A stretch of 64,000 nucleotides of DNA. Origin: Nonomuraea sp. SYSU D8015. Lineage in GTDB: Bacteria; Actinomycetota; Actinomycetes; Streptosporangiales; Streptosporangiaceae. This document shows positions 8,524-17,164 of the stretch, piece by piece. A program made the position numbers and the translations under genes. The notes under the pieces are model-generated. The model was not told the DNA's origin. It was given only the letters and a program-made list of their open reading frames with translations, and searched no databases. Positions within the stretch are counted from its first letter, which is position 1; every line of letters begins with the position of its first letter. The stretch lies in assembly GCF_008065375.1 (NCBI RefSeq), contig NZ_VJYI01000001.1, forward strand, positions 1,054,001 through 1,118,000, in the 5' to 3' direction.

Positions 8524-9780
8524 ATGCCGAATAAGGATTCAAGGCTTACCAGAAGAGGGTTCTTGCGGGCGGGCGCCGTGACGTTGCCCGTGGCCGCGTT
8601 AGGCACTGCGCAGCCGGCTCTCGCCGCCACGGTCCAGACCTCCGGGGTGGCGCCGGCCGCGCTCGCCGGCTTCGACAAGGTGCTGAAGACGTACATCGTG
8701 GAGCGCAAGATCTCCTGCGCGCAGCTGGCCATCACCAAGAACGGCAAGCTGGTGCTGGCCAGGGGCTACCGCTACAGCGACGACCCGGCCGTCCCCGCGG
8801 TGACGCCGACGTCGCTGTTCCGCATCGCGAGCCTCAGCAAGCACATCACCGCCGTGGCGATCATGCGGCTGGCGCAGGACGGCAAGCTCACGCTGGGCGC
8901 GTCCGTCGCCACCCTGCTCGGCCTGTCCACCGCGGCCGACCCCCGGCTGGCGAGGGTGACGGTGTGGCGGCTGCTGCAGCACACGGGAGGCTGGGACCGC
9001 GAGATCTCGCGCGACTACCTCTACCTCGACCACACCATCTCCGGCACCCTGGACGTCCCGCTCCCGATCACCCGCGACCACATCGTCACGTACGCGAGCG
9101 GCCGTCCGCTCGACTTCGCGCCCGGCGCCCGGTTCGCCTACAGCAACTACGGCTACCTGCTGCTCGGCATGATCGTCGAGAAGGCCTCCGGCATGAGCTA
9201 CGAGTCGTACGTCAGGCAGAAGATCCTGGCGCCCGCCGGCATCACGCGGCTGCGCCTCGGCCGCACGTTGAAGTCCCAGGCCGCACCCGGCGAGGTCGTC
9301 TACGAGTCGGACCAGACCGCCAAGACGGTCACCGACACGTCGGGCAAGACCGTCCCCGCCCCGTACGGCGGGTTCAGCATGGAGAACCGGGGCCCTGGAG
9401 GCGGCTGGCTGGCCTCGGCGGTGGACCTGGTGCGCTTCGCGAAGGTGCTCGACGCGCCCGGCGCGGTGCTGAACTCCACCTCCATCGCCAGGATGGTGGC
9501 CAAGCCCGAGACCGGCGTCACGGAGGACGGCGCGTGGTACGGCGCCGGCCTGTGGGTGCGCCAGGTGACGGGCCACCTCAACACCTGGCACAGCGGAGGG
9601 CTGCCGGGCACGTACACCTACACCGCAAGGCTGCAGAACGGCTTCACTTACGCCGCGCTGTTCAACCGGGGCGAGGAGAGCGGCTCGCCCGACTTCGACG
9701 TGCTGAGCCCCCGGATCAACGAGCAGATCGGCAAGGTCACCACCTGGCCCACCACGGACCTGTTCCCCCGCTACTTCTGA
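8524..9780 (+). CDS. Tat-exported serine hydrolase, beta-lactamase/DD-peptidase fold
   Basis: Secreted 418-residue class C beta-lactamase-related hydrolase. The N-terminus has a twin-arginine signal (RRGFLRAG) with a likely cut after ALA at residue 35. The nucleophile motif is S-L-S-K (Ser103, Lys106) in FRIASLSKHIT, the second motif is Y-S-N near Tyr206, and HSGG in WHSGGLPG replaces the KTG triad. These features fit the broad family of esterases, D-aminopeptidases and beta-lactamase-like proteins. The substrate cannot be read from the sequence. The gene is monocistronic and followed by a long hairpin. Confidence 0.82.
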   Translation: MPNKDSRLTRRGFLRAGAVTLPVAALGTAQPALAATVQTSGVAPAALAGFDKVLKTYIVERKISCAQLAITKNGKLVLARGYRYSDDPAVPAVTPTSLFRIASLSKHITAVAIMRLAQDGKLTLGASVATLLGLSTAADPRLARVTVWRLLQHTGGWDREISRDYLYLDHTISGTLDVPLPITRDHIVTYASGRPLDFAPGARFAYSNYGYLLLGMIVEKASGMSYESYVRQKILAPAGITRLRLGRTLKSQAAPGEVVYESDQTAKTVTDTSGKTVPAPYGGFSMENRGPGGGWLASAVDLVRFAKVLDAPGAVLNSTSIARMVAKPETGVTEDGAWYGAGLWVRQVTGHLNTWHSGGLPGTYTYTARLQNGFTYAALFNRGEESGSPDFDVLSPRINEQIGKVTTWPTTDLFPRYF

Positions 9781-9831
9781 CGGGCCCCGCCCGCTCCTTC
9801 GCAGGCCGGGTGCCGGGCGGAGGACCAAGAG

Positions 9832-9889
9832 GAGCATCGGCGCCGTTCGGTCCCCGGATACCGGAACCGGGGACGACGCGCCGATGCTC
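9832..9889 (+). terminator. nested hairpin downstream of the serine hydrolase
   Basis: The outer arms 9832-9843 (GAGCATCGGCGC) and 9878-9889 (GCGCCGATGCTC) are perfectly complementary over 12 bp. Inside them, GTCCCCGG at 9850-9857 pairs with CCGGGGAC at 9867-9874. It starts about 50 bp after the stop codon and is most simply a terminator. The rest of 9781-10073 holds no gene that I can support. Confidence 0.65.
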
Positions 9890-10073
9890 CCGGCCACGAC
9901 TGTAGCCCTGCCGGCATCCTTCGTGGCGTCATTGGAAAGGTTCCGCTATGAGCCCGTTCCGGGACGCGGCCGGTGTGCGGCATGCCGGCAGGGGCCGGGC
10001 CGCTTGTGCTCCGCCCGCGATATCTGGCTTGTGAGCCGAGTCGATCGAATCTGTCACCGCTTGGTGGCACACT

Positions 10074-11642
10074 GTGACCGTGGCCAAGCGTAAGTATTTC
10101 AACACCACCGGCCCCTGCGACCCTCGGATCCACTACGTCGTGCCGTCGCAGCCCCGGCTTCCGGAGGCACGCCAGTTGATCGACCTGGATCGCTTCTTCG
10201 TGATCCACGCTCCGCGTCAGTCAGGCAAGACCACGATGCTCCATTCCCTGGAGTATGAGCTCACCAAAGAAGGCGCCGCCGTGGTGGTGGCGATCTCCTG
10301 CGAGGAGGCCTCCGTGGCGGGCGACGACTACGAGGCTGCGGAGTTGATCCTGCTGGATGCGCTCCGGTGGGCTACCGACTCGGCGCCGGGCTCCTGGCTT
10401 GAGGCCGCCCCGGGTGCACGGCTGGGCGCCGCCCTCCGGGCGCTGGCAGCCCAGTGCGAGCTCCCGCTCGTGTTGCTCATCGACGAGATCGACGCCCTAT
10501 ACGGGGAGAGCCTGAAAGTGGTCCTGCGGCAACTACGCATCGGCCACAACGATCGCCCCAGAGGCGTTCCCTTTCCCAACTCCGTGGTGTTGTGCGGGCT
10601 GCGGGACGTGCGGGAATACAAGATCGCCTCAGGTGGCGACGCCACCCGGCTCGGCGCGATCAGCCCCTTCAACATCTCGGTCCAGTCCCTTCGCCTGGGC
10701 GACTTCACCCGAGAAGACATGGAGGAGCTCTACGGCCAGCACACCGCCGAGACCGGGCAGGAGTTCACCAAGGAAGCCCTCGCCGCGGCCTGGAATTTCA
10801 CCCGTGGGCAACCCTGGCTGATCAACGCCCTGGGTTGGGAGATCACCTTTTGGATGCGGGTCCCTCCAGAGGAGCCGATCACCGCCGAGCACATGGAGCA
10901 GGCCAAGGAGCGACTCATTCGCGCCCGCGCCACCCACCTGGATTCTCTTGTCGCCAAGCTGTATGAGCCGCGGGTCAAGCGCGTGATCGAACCGGTGCTC
11001 GCGGGCATGCCGATCGACTTCGACGCAGTCTTCACGGACGACTTCTCCTACGTGCGTGATCTCGGCCTGGTGGCCCTGGGATCTACCGTCGAAATCGCCA
11101 ACCCCATCTACCGCGAGGTCATCCTCCGCGTGCTGGGCTTCGGTGTGGAAGTCAACGTCGCGCACGATTCGCGCTCCTTCGTCCTGTCCGACGGCCGTCT
11201 CGACCTGCTCAAGCTGCTGCGTGAGTTCACCGCCTTCTGGAAGCAGCACGGCGAGGCGATCTTCCGTGGCATCACCTATCACGAGGCCGCATGCCAGATC
11301 ACCCTCATGGCCTACCTGCACAGGATCGTCAACGGCGGTGGTCTCCTCGACAGGGAGTACGCGGCGGGCACGGGCCGGCTGGACGTCTACCTGCGCTGGC
11401 CGTACGGCGAGCGGCAGGTGCAGCGGGAGGCCATGGAGCTCAAGGTGTGGCGGCCCGGTCAACGGGATCCGCTGGACGAGGGGCTCACGCAGCTCGACCG
11501 CTATCTGGACAGGCTCGATCTCGAGACCGGCTACCTGGTGATCTTCGATCGCCGTCCAGAAGCGGCGCCGATGGAGGACCGCGTCCGATTCGATCAGGAC
11601 CGCACCCCGGCGGGGCGGCAGGTCACCGTTCTGCGGGCGTGA
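10074..11642 (+). CDS. AAA-like ATPase fused to a PD-(D/E)XK nuclease-like domain
   Basis: Cytoplasmic 522-residue protein with two recognisable parts. Residues about 30-330 form an AAA/STAND-like P-loop ATPase: Walker A HAPRQSGKTT (Lys52), Walker B LVLLIDEID (Asp137, Glu138), then a possible arginine-containing winged-helix region. Residues about 380-520 contain the pattern GRLDVYL (Asp437) followed by MELKV (Glu455, Lys457), which fits a PD-(D/E)XK fold. This is the architecture of the poorly characterised AAA-ATPase-like/DUF1703-type proteins, often thought to be mobile or defence-linked. Start is GTG (another GTG lies 6 bp later). Codon use looks less GC3-biased than its neighbours by eye, and no partner gene adjoins it. 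Confidence 0.75.
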   Translation: MTVAKRKYFNTTGPCDPRIHYVVPSQPRLPEARQLIDLDRFFVIHAPRQSGKTTMLHSLEYELTKEGAAVVVAISCEEASVAGDDYEAAELILLDALRWATDSAPGSWLEAAPGARLGAALRALAAQCELPLVLLIDEIDALYGESLKVVLRQLRIGHNDRPRGVPFPNSVVLCGLRDVREYKIASGGDATRLGAISPFNISVQSLRLGDFTREDMEELYGQHTAETGQEFTKEALAAAWNFTRGQPWLINALGWEITFWMRVPPEEPITAEHMEQAKERLIRARATHLDSLVAKLYEPRVKRVIEPVLAGMPIDFDAVFTDDFSYVRDLGLVALGSTVEIANPIYREVILRVLGFGVEVNVAHDSRSFVLSDGRLDLLKLLREFTAFWKQHGEAIFRGITYHEAACQITLMAYLHRIVNGGGLLDREYAAGTGRLDVYLRWPYGERQVQREAMELKVWRPGQRDPLDEGLTQLDRYLDRLDLETGYLVIFDRRPEAAPMEDRVRFDQDRTPAGRQVTVLRA

Positions 11643-11646
11643 GGCG

Positions 11647-11678
11647 GGGGACGCCCCGGCGCAGGGCCGGGACGCCCC
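11647..11678. terminator. hairpin between convergent genes
   Basis: A GC-rich inverted repeat follows the ATPase stop by 4 bp: CCCGGC pairs with GCCGGG around a 5-nt loop, and outer GGGG/CCCC runs extend it across an internal loop. It sits in the 42-bp gap between two convergent stop codons. Confidence 0.5.
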
Positions 11679-11684
11679 TCACGC

Positions 11685-12257
11685 TCAGCCCGACTGGCCG
11701 AACTGGTACAGAAGGGGGCCGTCGAGCCTCCAGCCCGGCTCGTTGGCCAGGATCTTCTCCGTGTGCGACTCGATCGCCAGGCGCCACTTGTTGTTGTTCG
11801 ACAAGCGGAACACCTTCACGTCGCCACCGGCGTCGGCAGAGCCCGGCGCGTAGCCGAGAATGCCCTCATACCGGAAATCGCCCGAGGTCACGAGCTTCTC
11901 CCGCTCCGTGACGGAGGCGGTGACGATGTAGGACGCCTTCTTCGCCCAGCGGAGCCGGTAGAGCGGCTTGCCGCCGGGGAAGGGGGCGCGGGACACGTAG
12001 TAGAGCGGGGTCCGCGTCGTCGACCAGCCGTGCTTGGCGATCGCGTTCTGCTTCTCCGTCTCACTGGCGGTGTAGAAGAACCCGCCGTCCTTCGTCACCA
12101 GCTCGTAGACCTTCACCCGCTGCTCGGCGACGCTGGTCGCGGACCGGCCGGCGGTGGCCGAGGCCTGCGTGGCGACGCCGAGGGACAGCGTCGCGCCCAG
12201 CGCCACCGCGAGCCCGAGGCCGACGGGGCGGGTCATGCGGCCGAATGACAAGGCCAT
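11685..12257 (-). CDS. secreted protein with two DUF5648-like repeats
   Basis: Exported 190-residue protein. A signal peptide of about 35 residues ends near ATQASATA. The mature part has two related repeats: [19 protein letters not shown] with [13 protein letters not shown], and [19 protein letters not shown] with [11 protein letters not shown]. Each is followed by a YY/LLYQ strand. This spacing resembles the DUF5648 repeat (a carbohydrate-associated beta-propeller-like unit of unknown function). The ATG has a good GGAGGG ribosome site. No enzyme motif is seen. Confidence 0.7.
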   Translation of the reverse strand: MALSFGRMTRPVGLGLAVALGATLSLGVATQASATAGRSATSVAEQRVKVYELVTKDGGFFYTASETEKQNAIAKHGWSTTRTPLYYVSRAPFPGGKPLYRLRWAKKASYIVTASVTEREKLVTSGDFRYEGILGYAPGSADAGGDVKVFRLSNNNKWRLAIESHTEKILANEPGWRLDGPLLYQFGQSG

Positions 12258-12462
12258 GGTCGATTCCCTCCGATAGCTGACACAACGGCGGCAAAGCTAG
12301 CAACGGGCCGGACGCCGCCGAGATCATTTCGAGTAACCTGGAAGTGTTCGCCCGGCGACGGTCCGTATCCCTCGCGCAGCGGCGAGGCGACCGCCACCAG
12401 ACGGGTTGACACGGCGACACCCACCCCACGAAACTCTCCCGAAACACCGCAAGGTGCGTACT

Positions 12463-12474
12463 GTAAACGTTTAC
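12463..12474. promoter_or_regulatory. perfect LacI-type operator palindrome before the esterase gene
   Basis: GTAAACGTTTAC is a perfect 12-bp palindrome with the central CG typical of LacI/GalR operators. It lies 15 bp before the ATG and overlaps a possible -10 (TACTGT, 12459-12464). It differs from the operators next to the two lacI genes in this window, so its regulator may be encoded elsewhere. Confidence 0.6.
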
Positions 12475-12489
12475 GGCTCGGAGTGGTCG

Positions 12490-14598
12490 ATGCCCCTGCC
12501 CCGCTGGATCGGCGCCGCCGCGCTGGCCGCCCTCGCCGCGCTCTCCCTCCTCGCCGTGCCCGGCGAGACCGGCACGCGCGCGGGCGGAACCCTCACGACG
12601 GGCTCCGCGCCGTCCCCGGCACTGGACGGCGAGCGCATCGCCTATACCGCCTACCTCCCGTACGGCTACGACCGCGGCGCCACCCGCCACCCGGTCCTCT
12701 ACCTGCTCCACGGCCGCGGCGACACCATGCAGGCGTGGACCCGCGTCAAGACCGTGCTCGACGACCTGATCCGCACCAGGCGAATCCCGCCGGTGATCGC
12801 CGTCATGCCGGACGCGCCGTGGAGCGGCCGCGGCAGCTGGTACGTCGACTCCCGCTACACCGGCGCCGACCTGCCCGGACGGCCGGTGGAGACGGCGCTG
12901 GCCCGCGACCTGGTCGCCCACGTGGACGCGACGTACCGGACGGCGCCGATCCGGGAGGCCCGCCTGGTCGGCGGCTACTCGATGGGCGGCGCGGGCGCGC
13001 TGCGGTTCGCCCTCGCCCACCAGGACGTCTTCAGCGCCGCCGCCGTGCTCAGCCCGGCCGTCTACACGCCGCTGCCGCCCGCCGACTCCTCCACCCGCGA
13101 CCACGGCGCCTTCGGCCGGGGCCAGGAGAGGTTCTCCGACGAGGTCTACCGCGAGCTCAACTACCCCGAGCTGCTGCCCCGCCTGGACCCCGACCTCCCG
13201 GTGCGGCTGTTCGTGGCCGTGGGCGACGACGAGTACGCCAACCCCGACCCCGCCGACGCCCGCCACGACCTCGACTTCGAGTCCGCCGCGCTCTACAACG
13301 CCGCCCGCCGCTCACCCGCGATCTCCGCCCACCTGCGGGTCATGGACGGCGGCCACGACTGGTCGTTCTGGACGCCGGCCTTCGAGCAGGCCATGGCCGA
13401 GCTGGGCCCGGGATTGAGCGTCACGCCGCCGGCCGGGCTGCCAGCCCCGCTGCACGGCACGGCCGCCGCCGACTGGGCGGGAGGCGTCGCCGCCCACGCC
13501 GACGGCTCGCTTACCCTCGGCTACGCGGTCGGCGGCCCCGTGAACGGGCAGCCGCACGCGGGCCGGCTCGACGCCGCGCTGACCCGGATCGGCGGCTGGA
13601 CCACGCAGCTCGGCACGGCGGCCGACGAGCGGCTGTACGGGGTGGCGCCGCTGCCCGACGGCGGCGTGCTCGCGGCCGGGTACACCAAGGGCGACCTCGA
13701 CGGGCGGCACCCGGGCAACGCCGCCGACGACGCGTTCGTGGCCAGGCTCGGCCCCGACGGCGCCGTCCGCTGGATCACCCAGTTCGGCGCGCCGGACGCC
13801 GCCGACCGGCTCTACGGCCTGGCCGCCGCGCCGGACGGCGGCGCGTACGTGACGGGCTACACCCGGGGCGCGCTGGACGGGCCCAACGCCGGTGACAAGG
13901 ACGCCATCGTCGCCAGGCTCACGCCCGCCGGCGAGCTGTCCTGGCTGCGTCAGTACGGCGGCGCGGGCGAGGACAAGGCCTACGGCATAGCCGCCGACGC
14001 CACCACCCTCTACGTCGCCGGCAGCGCCACCGCCGCGCTGCCGGGCACGTCCGCGCCCGGCGGCCTGGACGGCTGGCTCGCCGCCTTCACCGCGGCCGAC
14101 GGGACGAGGTCATGGGCCACCATGGTCGGCGGCGCGGGCGACGACCGGCTGAACGCGGTGGCCGTCACCACGTCGGGCCTGGCCGTGGCCACGGGCGCGT
14201 CCGGCGGGGACGCGTACACGGTGGCGTACACCGCCCAGGGCCGCCGCCGCTGGCACCACACGCTCGCCACCTCCGCCGCCGACGAGGGCGCCGCCGTGAC
14301 GCCTCTGCCCGGCGGCGAGGTGGGGATCGCCGGCTACACCCGTGGCCGGATCGGGGTGCAGGCAGGCGGCGCCGACGTGTTCGCGGCGCGCCTCGACGGG
14401 CGGGGCACGCAGCGCGCCGCCGTCCAGCTCGGCACGGCGAGGGACGACGCCGTCGACTCCTTCGCCGAGCCCAACCTGTACGCCGCCGCCACCCCCTCGG
14501 GTCAGATCGCGATCACCGGCCTGACCTACGGCACCCCGACCGGCGGCGCCGCCCCGGGCAACGGCGACGTCTTCCTGACTTCGGCCGATCCGGCTTAG
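12490..14598 (+). CDS. secreted esterase fused to a C-terminal beta-propeller
   Basis: Protein of 702 residues. An N-terminal hydrophobic segment (about 8-27) is a signal peptide or anchor. Residues about 40-300 form an alpha/beta-hydrolase of the antigen-85/feruloyl-esterase (esterase D) type: YLLHGRGDT, nucleophile Ser164 in GYSMGGAGA, acid Asp246 or 247 in VGDDEYAN, and His289 in DGGHDWSFW. Residues about 310-702 hold six to seven repeats of the SBBP type with the pattern W-x-x-Q-x-G...D-x-L-Y-G-V-A...GG-x-x-x-A-G-Y-T. The ATG is chosen for the CGGAG site 6 bp upstream. A role in releasing ester-linked substituents from plant polysaccharide is inference. Confidence 0.8.
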   Translation: MPLPRWIGAAALAALAALSLLAVPGETGTRAGGTLTTGSAPSPALDGERIAYTAYLPYGYDRGATRHPVLYLLHGRGDTMQAWTRVKTVLDDLIRTRRIPPVIAVMPDAPWSGRGSWYVDSRYTGADLPGRPVETALARDLVAHVDATYRTAPIREARLVGGYSMGGAGALRFALAHQDVFSAAAVLSPAVYTPLPPADSSTRDHGAFGRGQERFSDEVYRELNYPELLPRLDPDLPVRLFVAVGDDEYANPDPADARHDLDFESAALYNAARRSPAISAHLRVMDGGHDWSFWTPAFEQAMAELGPGLSVTPPAGLPAPLHGTAAADWAGGVAAHADGSLTLGYAVGGPVNGQPHAGRLDAALTRIGGWTTQLGTAADERLYGVAPLPDGGVLAAGYTKGDLDGRHPGNAADDAFVARLGPDGAVRWITQFGAPDAADRLYGLAAAPDGGAYVTGYTRGALDGPNAGDKDAIVARLTPAGELSWLRQYGGAGEDKAYGIAADATTLYVAGSATAALPGTSAPGGLDGWLAAFTAADGTRSWATMVGGAGDDRLNAVAVTTSGLAVATGASGGDAYTVAYTAQGRRRWHHTLATSAADEGAAVTPLPGGEVGIAGYTRGRIGVQAGGADVFAARLDGRGTQRAAVQLGTARDDAVDSFAEPNLYAAATPSGQIAITGLTYGTPTGGAAPGNGDVFLTSADPA

Positions 14599-16073
14599 AA
14601 GGTCACCAGCGGGTCGCCCACGAAGTCGGCGATGAAGTTGACGAAGAAGAAGCCGAAGAAGAGGAAGTTCAGGACGAGGATGATGTAATGCCACGGCCGG
14701 GGGCGGGCCGGGCGCGGGAGCTTGCTGTTCAGGTACATCAGCAGGAACGGATAGATCAGCGCGCCCAGGTTGGACATGTTGGCCGACCACTCCACCAGCC
14801 CCACCGGCAGCGTCTGGAAGATGACGATCGAGATGATCACCAGCAGCAGGAGCATGAAGGGGTAGTAGAACCTGCGCGGGTCGCCCTCGATGAGCCGGCG
14901 CAGGCGGGGGCTGGTGGCGTTGGCGGCGTCCGTCGTCACCCGCACCATCGCCTCGAAGATGCCGAGCTGCGTGGAGAACAGGATCAGCACGCCCACCGCC
15001 AGCGCGATGTAGAAGGCCGTGCGCCCGTACTCGTCGCCGAGCGCGCTCGCCACGAACGTCGGGACGTTCGCCCGTGTCGGCGTCTCGCCCGTCAGCGTGA
15101 CCATCTGCCGCATGAGGATCGTGGGCAGCAGCACGCCGAGGATCGCGCCGACGAAGAACACGCCCCACATGTCCATGAGCAGCAGCCGGTACCATCGGCG
15201 CCACAGGCCCCTGTTGCGCTCGTCGTCGGGGAAGGTGACCCCGCTGGCCAGGATCTGGCGCCGCTCGCCGCGCAGGCCCGCGATGTAGCCGACGCGGTGG
15301 CCCATGCCGTAGCCCTTGTCGCGGTAGTGGCCCATGACGTACCAGTTCAGGCCGGACGCCAGCGCCGTGAAGCCGGCCAGGGCGCCGAGCTGGGTCGCGG
15401 TGATCCCGGCGGGCGGGGCGGCGGGGGTGATGAAGCCGCGGATGCCCTCCCACCACTGGCTGAACGGCACCACGAGCAGGTCGACGGCCAGCAGGGCGAG
15501 CAGGATGGAGCCGACCATCACCCAGTTCGCCAGCTCCAGGGCGCGGCTGACGCGACGCGCGGCCGCGGTGATGAGGAACACCAGCACGAGCAGGCCGATG
15601 GCCCACAGGCGCGGCTCCACCGCGTCGGCGGGCGGGGGCGCGCCGTGGACCAGCGCGTACACGCCCTGACCCGCCGAGGCGGCCCAGCCGCCCGCGATGA
15701 ACGCGAAGATCACCACGAAGACGGACAGCGGCACCCAGAGCGGCCAGCCCGGCGGCACGCGCCCCCAGCCGACCACCGGCGTCTCGCCCGTGGCGACGAC
15801 GTAGCGGGAGCACTCGACGTTGTAGAAGGTCTGGAGCAGCGCCGACACCAGGATGACCCAGCCGACGCCGACGAAGCCGTACTGGCCGACGCTGAGCGGG
15901 CCGAGCAGCCACTCGCCGCTGCCGATCGAGATGCCGAGCGCGATCAGGCTGGGGCCGACGGCGTATTTGAAGAGTTCCTTGGTGCCGATCTTGGAGACCT
16001 TGAAGACCTCCTCCGGCGTGGGCAGGTCGGTGACTTCGAGATCCGGGCGGCTGACTCCGAGTGGGTGCGACAT
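14595..16073 (-). CDS. Nramp-family-like membrane transporter
   Basis: Integral membrane protein of 492 residues with about eleven hydrophobic segments. The first reads GPSLIALGISIGSGEWLLGP, which aligns with TM1 of the Nramp (SLC11) family but lacks the canonical DPGN metal-binding motif. The TM6 MPH motif is likewise absent, with NWYVMGHY nearby. It therefore probably carries something other than Mn/Fe in the classic way, or uses a different ion site. The stop overlaps the end of the convergent esterase gene by 4 bp. The start ATG begins MSHPLGVSRPDLEV. Confidence 0.7.
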   Translation of the reverse strand: MSHPLGVSRPDLEVTDLPTPEEVFKVSKIGTKELFKYAVGPSLIALGISIGSGEWLLGPLSVGQYGFVGVGWVILVSALLQTFYNVECSRYVVATGETPVVGWGRVPPGWPLWVPLSVFVVIFAFIAGGWAASAGQGVYALVHGAPPPADAVEPRLWAIGLLVLVFLITAAARRVSRALELANWVMVGSILLALLAVDLLVVPFSQWWEGIRGFITPAAPPAGITATQLGALAGFTALASGLNWYVMGHYRDKGYGMGHRVGYIAGLRGERRQILASGVTFPDDERNRGLWRRWYRLLLMDMWGVFFVGAILGVLLPTILMRQMVTLTGETPTRANVPTFVASALGDEYGRTAFYIALAVGVLILFSTQLGIFEAMVRVTTDAANATSPRLRRLIEGDPRRFYYPFMLLLLVIISIVIFQTLPVGLVEWSANMSNLGALIYPFLLMYLNSKLPRPARPRPWHYIILVLNFLFFGFFFVNFIADFVGDPLVTF

Positions 16074-16144
16074 GTCACTGCCTCCTGCCGTTCAGCGTGA
16101 TCCCGAACCAGGGCGGGATCAAGACCCAATCGGCGAAGAAGCGG

Positions 16145-16570
16145 TCAGGCGTACTGGAGGTCGGCCTTGACGATGCGGCCGCCGCCGAGCGTGAAGTCGT
16201 AGTGCGCGCGCCATCCGTCCGAGCCCGCCGGCGCCCAGTGGACCAGCAGTTTCTGGCCGTCCGCGCGCCTCTCCACGACCGAGACGACGCGCAGGGTCCC
16301 GCCGATCACCTCGTTGCCGGCCCAGGTGCGGATCGCGTCGTGGCCGCGGATGCTGCGGCCGACGTCGACGATCTCGGCGTCGGAGGTGAAGGAGGCCACG
16401 AGCGCGTCCAGGTCGCGGGCGTTGACGGCATCGACGTACGCCTGCGCGGCCGCCACCACGCCGGCGGAAGGCGCCGGCGTTCCGGAAGGCGCCGGCGTGC
16501 TGCTTCCGCAGGCACCGGTCACCACCAGGGCCAGGGCGACGATCAAGGTACGGAGGCGTGTCGTGCTCAT
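16145..16570 (-). CDS. NTF2/SnoaL-like lipoprotein
   Basis: Predicted lipoprotein of 141 residues: the signal sequence ends in a lipobox VVTGAC, and a Ser/Pro/Ala-rich linker follows. The remainder is an NTF2-like cone (AYVDAVNARDLDALVASFTS, then WAGNEVIGGTLRV) of the SnoaL/DUF4440 kind. Such domains bind small ligands or act as simple isomerases; no function can be assigned. The start used is the ATG just before the signal peptide (MSTTRLRTLI), not a longer upstream extension. Confidence 0.72.
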   Translation of the reverse strand: MSTTRLRTLIVALALVVTGACGSSTPAPSGTPAPSAGVVAAAQAYVDAVNARDLDALVASFTSDAEIVDVGRSIRGHDAIRTWAGNEVIGGTLRVVSVVERRADGQKLLVHWAPAGSDGWRAHYDFTLGGGRIVKADLQYA

Positions 16571-16669
16571 GCCGACGATGATCCGCGACCGGCCTTCGGG
16601 ACGTCCAAGACCTCTTGCCATAACCCATGGCTATGGCCTCCGCGTGGCGTTACCCTCTGTTCGGGCATT

Positions 16670-16681
16670 CTCTACGTAGAG
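16670..16681. promoter_or_regulatory. perfect palindrome upstream of the small secreted protein gene
   Basis: CTCTACGTAGAG is a perfect 12-bp palindrome whose right half makes a fair -10 (TAGAGT, 16677-16682). It lies 37 bp before the GTG start at 16719, so it could be an operator covering the promoter. Confidence 0.4.
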
Positions 16682-16718
16682 TGATGAAGCGTTGTCACTG
16701 CGACTACAGGGAGAGATC

Positions 16719-16991
16719 GTGAAAGGTGGCCTCATAGCCGCAGCTGGCGCTGTTGTCGCCGCGGTCGCGTTCGTCGGTATGGCGGGCCCCGCGAGTGCCG
16801 GCTCCTCCACTTGCGGCGTCGGCGTGAGGCAGACCACGTACGCGCTCGGCATCGACCGTTCGGGTGTCACCGCTGGCAGGATCACCACCACGGCCTGCAT
16901 GGCCGTCCAAAGGGACCTCTACGTCGACGACCATGGCGTCGGCGACATGGGCGGCTTCCGGCTGCCGAGCACCTGGCTCGTCCGGTTCTAG
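16719..16991 (+). CDS. small secreted two-cysteine protein, unknown
   Basis: I do not recognise this 90-residue protein. A clear signal peptide (MKGGLIAAAGAVVAAVAFVG, cut near ASA at residue 27) leaves a mature domain of about 63 residues with exactly two cysteines (32 and 60), probably one disulfide. The mature part looks ordered rather than low-complexity (YALGIDRSGVTAGRITT). The GTG start follows AGGGAGAG at good spacing. Possible roles include an inhibitor or small cell-wall protein, but nothing in the sequence decides this. Confidence 0.65.
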   Translation: MKGGLIAAAGAVVAAVAFVGMAGPASAGSSTCGVGVRQTTYALGIDRSGVTAGRITTTACMAVQRDLYVDDHGVGDMGGFRLPSTWLVRF

Positions 16992-17164
16992 AGGCTCTCG
17001 ACCGGTTCTGTCCCGGGATGCGACACGTGCCCGGGGGCTCCTCGGCCCTCGCTTCGGGGCGCCCAACCCCTCATCCGCCGCGTGTCTCGTTCCCCGCCCT
17101 CGCACGCGGACCCGCCCGGGCGCCGACCGCGGTGACCCGGGCGTTGAGCCGATGCCGAGCCGCC

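Noticed and set aside
9884..10093. 69-residue plus-strand frame before the AAA ATPase
   Set aside because: It overlaps the terminator hairpin and has no ribosome site or recognisable composition.
14112..16100. 662-residue plus-strand reading frame across the Nramp-like gene
   Set aside because: It is an antisense shadow of high-GC coding sequence, rich in His/Arg/Gln, with no family features; the opposite strand has clear TM helices.
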